From contig NZ_WQOH01000031.1 in assembly GCF_018784445.1 (NCBI RefSeq), positions 103,649 through 151,340 of the forward strand: a stretch of DNA of 47,692 bases. Reading direction: 5' to 3'. Shown here one piece after another: positions 42,777-47,692 of this stretch. The notes under the pieces are model-generated. The model saw only the letters and a list, made by a program, of their open reading frames with translations. It did not search any database and was not told the origin of the DNA. How positions within the stretch are numbered: position 1 is the first letter of the stretch; each line of letters opens with the position of its first letter. The DNA comes from Gemmiger formicilis (GTDB taxonomy: Bacteria; Bacillota; Clostridia; Oscillospirales; Ruminococcaceae). Both the position numbers and the translations under genes were made by a program.

Positions 42777-43774
42777 TATGCCAGCTTTTTTATGGCCTTG
42801 CTGATTGGCCCGCTCACCGCCATCAGCACTGCCGCCAGCGCAAAACTGACGACCAGATACACCGGGAACATCCCGGTCAGCGGCAGATCGAACCGCGCCG
42901 CGACCCGCAAGAACACCAGCGTCAGCAGCACGTGATGCACAAGGTACACGCCATAGCACCAGCCCGCCAGCCGCCGCAGGGCAGGGCAAAACCGCCGGGG
43001 CAGCCGCTGCCCGGCAGCATAGACCGCCCAGAACAGCACCGCCGCCAGCACCAGCAGCACGGCCAGGCGCGGGACCGCATCTACCCACAAAAGCGGGCAG
43101 ACCGCCAGTCCGATGCAAATGCGATAGGACGGCTGCACGTTGTTTTTTAACGAGCTGCCAAACCACACGCCCAGCGCAAACGCAGGTAAACGGCCCATCA
43201 CTGTGTGTCCGGCCTCCCACGGCGCAGGGCAGACCAGCGGCCAGACAACCGCCAGTACCGCCATCAAGACGCCCAGCGCCCTGCGGCGCAGCGGTGTTTC
43301 CATGCACCACAAAAGCAGCGGGAACACGAGATACAAAATCAGGATAACGCCCAAAAACCACTCGCCAATTTTGTAGAAAGTGACGGTCACAGGGGCTAAA
43401 TATCCGTCCAGTCCCAGCACCGAAAATACAACGCGCCAGCGCGGGATATCGGCGTTGTTGCCGTGCAGGATCTCACCGTAGACAAACAGCGCCGCAAACC
43501 CCAGCCAGAATGCCGGGTAGGTGGCCGCCGCACGTCCCACAAAGTAGCGCCGGGCGTCAAACCGTCCCTGCCATTGCAGGCAGAGTGCCGCACCCGACAG
43601 CAGAAAAAACCACGCCAGCCCGATTTCTACCCAGTCAGCCATACCGCGCCCGATGAGCGCCGTCGGCACGGCAAAGCCCAGCCGCGCGGCCTCGATGCAA
43701 TAGTGGTAGCACAGCACCGGTAGCAGCGCCGCCAGCCGCACCACATCCAGCCCGGGGCGATAGTTGCGGGGCAT
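42776..43774 (-). CDS. Membrane acyltransferase (acyltransferase-3 family)
   Basis: 332 residues with about ten membrane helices. OafA/YrhL-type signatures: GLDVVRLAALLPVLCYHY near 8-25, WFFLLSGAALCLQ near 55-67, the RR-R cluster (RFDARRYFVGRAAATYPAFW), and YGVYLVHHVLLTL near 273-285. Such enzymes transfer acyl groups, often O-acetyl, to extracellular glycans or antibiotics. Target unknown. Starts immediately at the stop of the export protein gene (coupled translation). Confidence 0.87.
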   Translation of the reverse strand: MPRNYRPGLDVVRLAALLPVLCYHYCIEAARLGFAVPTALIGRGMADWVEIGLAWFFLLSGAALCLQWQGRFDARRYFVGRAAATYPAFWLGFAALFVYGEILHGNNADIPRWRVVFSVLGLDGYLAPVTVTFYKIGEWFLGVILILYLVFPLLLWCMETPLRRRALGVLMAVLAVVWPLVCPAPWEAGHTVMGRLPAFALGVWFGSSLKNNVQPSYRICIGLAVCPLLWVDAVPRLAVLLVLAAVLFWAVYAAGQRLPRRFCPALRRLAGWCYGVYLVHHVLLTLVFLRVAARFDLPLTGMFPVYLVVSFALAAVLMAVSGPISKAIKKLA

Positions 43775-44254
43775 TTACGCCACGACCGCGCCGAAGGCGG
43801 AGACACCCAGCACGCTCAGCGCACCCATGATGCAGCCCGCCAGCAGCACGCCGCCCATGCAGGCGCGGACACTGGACTTGAAATCCATATCCAGCAGGCT
43901 GGCGGCCAGCGTGCCGGTCCAGGCACCGGTGCCCGGCAGCGGGATACCAACGAACAGCAGCAGCGCCCAGGGCAGGCCGCGGCCAGCCTTGGCCTTCAGC
44001 TTCTCGCCGCCCTTGTGGCCTTTTTCCAGGCAGAAGGTAAAGAATTTGCCGATGACCGGCTTACCCGCACCCCATTCCAGCACCTTGCGGGCAAAGAAGA
44101 AAATGATGGGCACCGGGATCATATTGCCGATGATGGCTATGATGTACACCTGCCACAGCGGCAGGCCCATGGCCACGCCCACCGGGATTGCGCCACGCAG
44201 CTCGATCAGGGGGACCATCGAAATAAAGAACACACTCAGGTATTTTGTCAGCAT
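43775..44254 (-). CDS. Small multidrug-export-type membrane protein (COG2426)
   Basis: 159 residues, four to five hydrophobic segments. Motifs typical of this family: VPLIELRGAIPVGVAMGLPLW (about 14-34), IGNMIPVPIIFFFARKVLEW and the amphipathic GIPLPGTGAWTGTLAASLL. Function beyond the name is not well established; it resembles DedA-like membrane proteins. Consensus-like promoter TTGCCA-17-TATAAT at 44302-44330. First gene of a two-gene operon with the acyltransferase. Confidence 0.87.
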   Translation of the reverse strand: MLTKYLSVFFISMVPLIELRGAIPVGVAMGLPLWQVYIIAIIGNMIPVPIIFFFARKVLEWGAGKPVIGKFFTFCLEKGHKGGEKLKAKAGRGLPWALLLFVGIPLPGTGAWTGTLAASLLDMDFKSSVRACMGGVLLAGCIMGALSVLGVSAFGAVVA

Positions 44255-44301
44255 TTGAAAACCTCGCTTAAACGTTCAAAACCATAGTACAGACAAATTT
44301 A

Positions 44302-44330
44302 ATTATACAAAATATTTATGTACTTGGCAA
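44302..44330 (-). promoter_or_regulatory. promoter of the export protein/acyltransferase operon
   Basis: Minus strand TTGCCA (44325-44330), 17-nt spacer, TATAAT (44302-44307). Confidence 0.8.
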
Positions 44331-44372
44331 GAGGGCACACCCATAAAATTTGCCCAAAAATCCGGCGGGCAC

Positions 44373-44408
44373 AAAAAATCCCACCCCCGCGCCGCGCGGA
44401 GGTGGGCG
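44373..44408 (-). terminator. comF terminator
   Basis: On the minus strand CCCACCTCCGCGC and GCGCGGGGGTGGG form a stem followed by A then T6, just past the stop at 44418. Confidence 0.8.
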
Positions 44409-44417
44409 CATACAGTC

Positions 44418-45191
44418 TCATTTCGTTTTCTTCCGCTTTTCTTTCGGCAGCTCCTCCGCCACAGCCACGGCGGCCACCGTCACATCCGTGGCCCCGGCTT
44501 GCAGCAGGGCCAGCGCACAGGCCGACGCCGTCGCCCCGGTGGTGATGATATCATCCACCAGCAGCACGCGCTTGCCGGTCAAATCCGCACCCGGGTGGCA
44601 GACAAACGCGCCCCGAGCATTTTGCAGGCGCTCGTCCCGGGTCAGCTCCTTCTGCGGGCGGGTCCCGGGGCGGACTGAAAGCGGCGTTTCCACCGGGATC
44701 CTCAACACCTGCCCCAAGCGCTGCGCCAGCAGCAGCGGCAGGCCAGGCACACCGGGCAGCGGCTGGCGGGGCGGCACCGGTACAATGCAGTTGTACAGCG
44801 GCAGCATGGCGACGCCCAGATATTGCGGCAGCCCGCCCACCCGCCTGGCAGGCAGCGCACCGAACACCAACACCGCCATGCGGTCGGCCAGCTCCCGGGC
44901 ACGCCAGGGGCTGCCGCCGCGCTTGCAGCGCAAAATCGCACTGCGCACCGTGTCGGCATAATAGTAGGCTGCGGCAGCCTGGCTCAGGGCATAAAAGCTG
45001 TGCTCCCCTTCCGGCAAGCGTGGTGGGATGTGCTGCAGCCGCATTTCTTCGGGCACGCAGGCCGGGCAGACGGTGCCCTGCAAGGCATCCGCGCCCAGCA
45101 GCGCCCCGCAAAAGGGGCACCGCCGTGGGAACAGCGCATCCGCCAGCCGGGGCAACCACTTTTTAATAGAATCCACAGCCGTGCCTGCCAT
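44418..45191 (-). CDS. comF: ComF family phosphoribosyltransferase-like protein
   Basis: About 257 residues from MAGTAVDS. N-terminal zinc finger CPFCGALLGADALQGTVCPAC (two CxxC pairs) and C-terminal type I PRTase motif VLLVDDIITTGATASACALALLQAG. ComF proteins act in DNA uptake with ComFA and in recombination. No comFA is adjacent. The start overlaps the upstream gene by about 29 nt; an alternative in-frame ATG lies at 45224. Upstream promoter at 45556-45584 drives both. Confidence 0.9.
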   Translation of the reverse strand: MAGTAVDSIKKWLPRLADALFPRRCPFCGALLGADALQGTVCPACVPEEMRLQHIPPRLPEGEHSFYALSQAAAAYYYADTVRSAILRCKRGGSPWRARELADRMAVLVFGALPARRVGGLPQYLGVAMLPLYNCIVPVPPRQPLPGVPGLPLLLAQRLGQVLRIPVETPLSVRPGTRPQKELTRDERLQNARGAFVCHPGADLTGKRVLLVDDIITTGATASACALALLQAGATDVTVAAVAVAEELPKEKRKKTK

Positions 45192-45489
45192 TCTGTTTGA
45201 CCTGGTACAACGCCTGATCGGCATCCTTGAAGATGCTCTGGCCGGGGTTCTCGCGGTCGGTAAAGATGGTCGCCGCGCGCCCCTGGTTGCTGCGGATCAG
45301 TTCTGTCAGGCTCTCAATGCCCTCCGTCACTTTGTTGGTGACGTCGTTGCGCATATTCTGATACTGGCTGTTGCAGACCAGCTGCTGGGCTTTGCGCATC
45401 TGCTCGGCGTCCGACATGGCAAGGTCGCTGTCATGCAGCGAGACCGCGATATCAAAGACACTCACACGTTGTATTCTGATTTTTTTCAA
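45163..45489 (-). CDS. Short protein with a GGDEF-like C-terminal tail (possible remnant)
   Basis: About 108 residues if the TTG at 45489 is used; the promoter's predicted start near 45549 excludes the long ORF version, and no strong ribosome site is seen. The last 30 residues (GQSIFKDADQALYQVKQNG and GRHGCGFY) closely match the end of GGDEF diguanylate cyclases, but the GGDEF signature and the catalytic body are absent. The upstream part (AEQMRKAQQLVCNSQYQNMR) is helical and unassigned. It could be a degraded cyclase fragment or a small regulatory protein. It overlaps comF. Confidence 0.55.
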   Translation of the reverse strand: MKKIRIQRVSVFDIAVSLHDSDLAMSDAEQMRKAQQLVCNSQYQNMRNDVTNKVTEGIESLTELIRSNQGRAATIFTDRENPGQSIFKDADQALYQVKQNGRHGCGFY

Positions 45490-45555
45490 CGGCAGTCCGG
45501 CTTTCCATCTGAAATTTCGACGGAACTTCAGGTTATTTTGTATATTGTGTATACC

Positions 45556-45584
45556 AGTATACCGAAAATCCCGCCGCATTGCAA
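45556..45584 (-). promoter_or_regulatory. promoter of the GGDEF-tail gene and comF
   Basis: Minus strand TTGCAA (45579-45584), 17-nt spacer, TATACT (45556-45561). GTATAC repeats nearby give alternative -10 boxes. Confidence 0.65.
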
Positions 45585-45726
45585 CCAAATTGCTTTGGGC
45601 ATATCTTCCAAAATTGTACAGTGATTTTCAGCAGATTGCTCGCCGCCGCGCAGCAAAAAAGCGCAGGGGCCTTTGGGGAAAGGTTCCTGCGCAAGGTAGT
45701 TTATGTAGGGGGCGCCGGCTGTGCTT

Positions 45727-46713
45727 TTAGACAGTCTGCGCGGTGCGGCCTGCCATCAGCGCACGCATCTTGTCGCGATACTGGAAGAGGAACACGGCAA
45801 AGCAGATGCAGACCACCGCATTGCACAGGCTGCTCAGCACCGAGGGAACGCTGCCGAAGCCCAGCATGCCGATCACGGCACCGATGCCGTTGAGGAAGCT
45901 GACGACCGCTACGTAGGTTGAGATTTTGTCCGAGGGCTGCGCGGTCTGGGCGGTTTTCGCCATCACGCCAAGGGTGCTCAGGGTCTTGCTGTTCATCAGG
46001 ATGCCCAGGCCCATGACGACCAGCAGAAGCAACATAATGATGATGCCGCCGCCAATCGCGGAATCATCGTATTTTGCCGCGGTTGCGGTGATCATGATGG
46101 CCAAAATTTCCGCCACGACCAGGCCCAGAATGCTCACGGCCAGACTGATGATGGTGCTGATCTTGACGAGGGTAAAGCCGGTGTTTTTCGTCACTGTGCT
46201 GATCTTGCCAGCCTCCGCAAGGTAGATGAGCCAGAGGCCCACGGCGATCAGGATAGCCGGGCACTGCCCCACCAAGGTCGCGCCCAGGGACGCCCCGGTG
46301 AACAGCGAGCCGATGCCGTCCAGCAGGCCGGATGCCTCCCGTGAGCTGTACCCGCCCAGGCCCAGGATCATCGAAAGATAGGTGCCCACCGTCCCCAGCA
46401 GGCCGCTTGTGCCCGCCATGGACGCGATGATGTTGAACAGCACCATGCCGCTCTGGGCAGCCGTCGCCGCCAAAAACAGCGGCGAGGTTGCCATCTGCTT
46501 TACGGTGTTCAGCACCGGGTTGGCAGGTGCGTAGTAGTGCTGCTGGGTGGGTTGCTGGGCGAACCGGGGCGCGGATTGTGTAGGCTGCGATGCAGACCAG
46601 ACCGGCGGCTGGGGTGCAGGTTGGGTAGCCGCATTCGCCAAGGGCGTGCCGCACTGTGTGCAGAACGCCATAGAATCATTGAGCATCTTACCGCATTTAG
46701 GACATTGTTTCAT
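45727..46713 (-). CDS. Zinc-ribbon membrane protein
   Basis: 328 residues. An N-terminal zinc ribbon (CPKCGKMLNDSMAFCTQCGTPL) is followed by a Gln/Pro/Ala-rich linker to about 70 and five or six membrane helices (for example ISTIISLAVSILGLVVAEILAIMI and GGGIIIMLLLLVVMGLGILM). Common Firmicute layout of unknown function. The linker is low-complexity. An extended -10 TGC-TAGAAT lies about 45 nt upstream near 46756. Monocistronic; a partial GTAGGGGG motif follows its stop at about 45705. Confidence 0.85.
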   Translation of the reverse strand: MKQCPKCGKMLNDSMAFCTQCGTPLANAATQPAPQPPVWSASQPTQSAPRFAQQPTQQHYYAPANPVLNTVKQMATSPLFLAATAAQSGMVLFNIIASMAGTSGLLGTVGTYLSMILGLGGYSSREASGLLDGIGSLFTGASLGATLVGQCPAILIAVGLWLIYLAEAGKISTVTKNTGFTLVKISTIISLAVSILGLVVAEILAIMITATAAKYDDSAIGGGIIIMLLLLVVMGLGILMNSKTLSTLGVMAKTAQTAQPSDKISTYVAVVSFLNGIGAVIGMLGFGSVPSVLSSLCNAVVCICFAVFLFQYRDKMRALMAGRTAQTV

Positions 46714-46835
46714 CGTTATTTCCTCCGCTTCTGTGTTTTTTACTGTGGCTTTATTCTAGCACGCTGTCTGACATCAATGGGGCAATCATGGATAAAACGT
46801 CATTGAAGCGGGATGAATGACCGATTTCTAGGCTC

Positions 46836-46987
46836 GTAGGGGACGGGTTCATCACTCCCGGCCCGCTCGCCCCTATTGCAGCTTCGCTCATTGCCCCCCT
46901 GTAGGGGCCGGGCATGCCCGGCCCTCCACTGTATCTCTATCGCCCCCTTCCCTTTCACACCGTAGGGGCGGATTCCATATCCGCCCG
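46836..46987. repeat. Three GTAGGGG-type palindromes
   Basis: A degenerate module (46836-46866), core GCCGGGCATGCCCGGC (46901-46925) and core CGGATTCCATATCCG (46962-46987), all in one orientation. The surrounding 46760-47055 has no gene. Confidence 0.75.
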
Positions 46988-47055
46988 CGTACCTTCGCCT
47001 TTACGCCCTACTACCCCCCGCGTTGCTTTACTCTACTCCCTCTACGTTCGTGCTC

Positions 47056-47158
47056 GTGCGGGAATCTCCCCCGCCCTAAAAACAGCCCGCAGGGCTGTTT
47101 TTGCCCCGCGGTACACGGACGCGGGGCCCGGGCTTTTCGATTCCTGCACGGGTCACCA
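47056..47158. repeat. tRNA-end-like element, copy 1
   Basis: About 100 bp with ATCTCCC, central hairpin AAAAACAGCCC-GCA-GGGCTGTTTTT (47078-47102) and right end TTCGATTCCTGCACGGGTCACCA-like, matching the T-arm and acceptor of the nearby tRNA-Glu. Homologous to 47230-47334. Confidence 0.6.
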
Positions 47159-47194
47159 TTTACGCCCGACACCTATTGAAAAGCAAATACAAAG

Positions 47195-47229
47195 AAAAAA
47201 GCACTACCTCAAATGAAGTAGTGCTTTTT
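47195..47229. terminator. Terminator-like stem between the tRNA-end-like copies
   Basis: AAAAAAGCACTAC and GTAGTGCTTTTT form a strong stem between the two repeat copies. Confidence 0.75.
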
Positions 47230-47334
47230 GGTGACCCATGCGTCCATCTCCCACGGACTAAAAAACAATCCGCAGGATTGTTTTTTGCCGCCTGCGGGCG
47301 GCCGTCCTGTTCGATTCCTCGCACGGAAGCACCA
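47230..47334. repeat. tRNA-end-like element, copy 2
   Basis: Left end GGTGACCCATGCG mirrors the tRNA-Glu 3' end in the leftward sense; central hairpin AAAAAACAATCC-GCA-GGATTGTTTTTT (47260-47286); right end TTCGATTCCTCGCACGG then AAGCACCA. The central stem differs from copy 1 by paired changes (CAGCCC/GGGCTG against CAATCC/GGATTG). Confidence 0.6.
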
Positions 47335-47369
47335 AAAAAACTCCCCAGCCTAAGCTGGGGAGCATTTTT
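47334..47369 (-). terminator. rRNA-tRNA operon terminator
   Basis: On the minus strand TGCTCCCCAGC and GCTGGGGAG form a stem followed by T7, directly after the tRNA-Glu CCA end. Confidence 0.85.
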
Positions 47370-47444
47370 TGGTGACCCGTGCGGGAATCGAACCCACGTT
47401 AACGGCGTGAGAGGCCGCTGTCTTAACCGCTTGACCAACGGGCC
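47370..47444 (-). tRNA. tRNA-Glu (CTC anticodon)
   Basis: Complete cloverleaf on the minus strand: acceptor GGCCCGT/ACGGGTC, D-stem GTC/GAC, anticodon arm GCGGC-CTCTCAC-GCCGT giving anticodon CTC (codon GAG), T-arm GTGGG-TTCGATT-CCCGC, encoded CCA. It lies 15 bp after the 5S gene, the last gene of the rRNA operon. Confidence 0.95.
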
Positions 47445-47459
47445 ATAATAAAAAGAGAA

Positions 47460-47575
<116 letters not shown>

Positions 47576-47677
47576 CAACGCGTGACCTTCGTCATGCTTC
47601 TCTTTTTGTTGAGGATGTACCCTCAAAACTGAATATCGAACTGCTTTCTTAGCAAATAGAGTATCTGATCAAGATGG

Positions 47678-47692
47678 GGTCAAGCCCTCGAC
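47678..47692 (-). rRNA. rrl: 23S ribosomal RNA, 3' end (partial)
   Basis: The minus strand reads GTCGAGGGCTTGACC, the usual 3' terminus of Firmicute 23S rRNA. The gene continues past the right edge. The 47576-47677 spacer to 5S includes TTCAGTTTTGAGGGTAC, typical processing-stalk sequence. Confidence 0.8.

Noticed and set aside
47056-47334. Additional full tRNA genes
   Set aside because: Only T-arm and acceptor-like ends are present; no cloverleaf can be drawn.
47101-47448. Small protein ending in CGNRTHVNGVRGRCLNRL
   Set aside because: This frame reads through the tRNA-Glu gene on the opposite strand; a known kind of spurious ORF.

Overview
The window looks like a GC-rich Firmicute of the Oscillospiraceae (Faecalibacterium/Gemmiger/Subdoligranulum-like gut anaerobe). 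This rests on gene content: a type III glutamine synthetase, pyruvate formate-lyase, DUF3048 and DUF6110 proteins, a GlpK/FAD-oxidoreductase/DUF1667 glycerol cluster and GlcNAc catabolism. Textbook TTGACA-17-TATAAT promoters, strong Shine-Dalgarno sites and intergenic regions crowded with GTAGGGG palindromes fit the same picture. The genus is inferred, not proven. Both ends are ribosomal: a leftward rRNA promoter and leader at 1-139, and the 3' end of a leftward 23S-5S-tRNA-Glu operon at 47370-47692. The window therefore looks like the unique segment between two rRNA operons.

Layout. 1-3.4 kb: small Cys-rich protein, peptide deformylase, AbrB-type and XRE regulators, histidine phosphatase. 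3.5-7.1 kb: two DUF3048 lipoproteins and a CYTH protein. 7.5-11.8 kb: nitrogen assimilation (GSIII, GSI, ANTAR regulator). 12-15.1 kb: MATE exporter with its MarR regulator, and a divergent aldo/keto reductase. 15.4-20.7 kb: candidate small RNA, PFL activase, PFL and enolase, all leftward. 21-24.9 kb: an HD-GYP/AraC fusion regulator, a MITE, DUF6110 and a heavy-metal-type P-ATPase. 25.1-30.1 kb: glycerol kinase and three oxidoreductase-cluster genes, leftward. 30.4-34 kb: GlcNAc PTS, NagB, NagA. 34.3-38.3 kb: AGCS symporter and a tandem pair of duplicated lipoproteins. 38.5-42.2 kb: divergent TypA and CBS/DRTGG inorganic pyrophosphatase. 42.7-46.7 kb: acyltransferase, small export protein, ComF, a GGDEF-tail orphan and a zinc-ribbon membrane protein. 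46.8-47.7 kb: palindromes, tRNA-end-like repeats, tRNA-Glu, 5S and 23S.

Metabolic logic. Amino-sugar uptake (NagE) feeds NagA and NagB into fructose-6-phosphate. Glycerol enters at DHAP. Enolase and PFL/PFL-AE carry carbon to acetyl-CoA and formate. The two glutamine synthetases plus the ANTAR antiterminator form an ammonia-assimilation unit.

The most unusual content is non-coding. About 35 palindromic modules of one asymmetric design sit only between genes, with paired arm changes. There is a promoter-and-terminator-bounded small RNA candidate. eno and the HD-GYP/AraC gene share a 19-bp promoter site. Stem-loops sit at the predicted +1 of eno, pflB and the small RNA. A 172-bp MITE with target duplication lies upstream of the DUF6110 gene. 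All functional statements come from reading the sequence; no database search or folding program was run.
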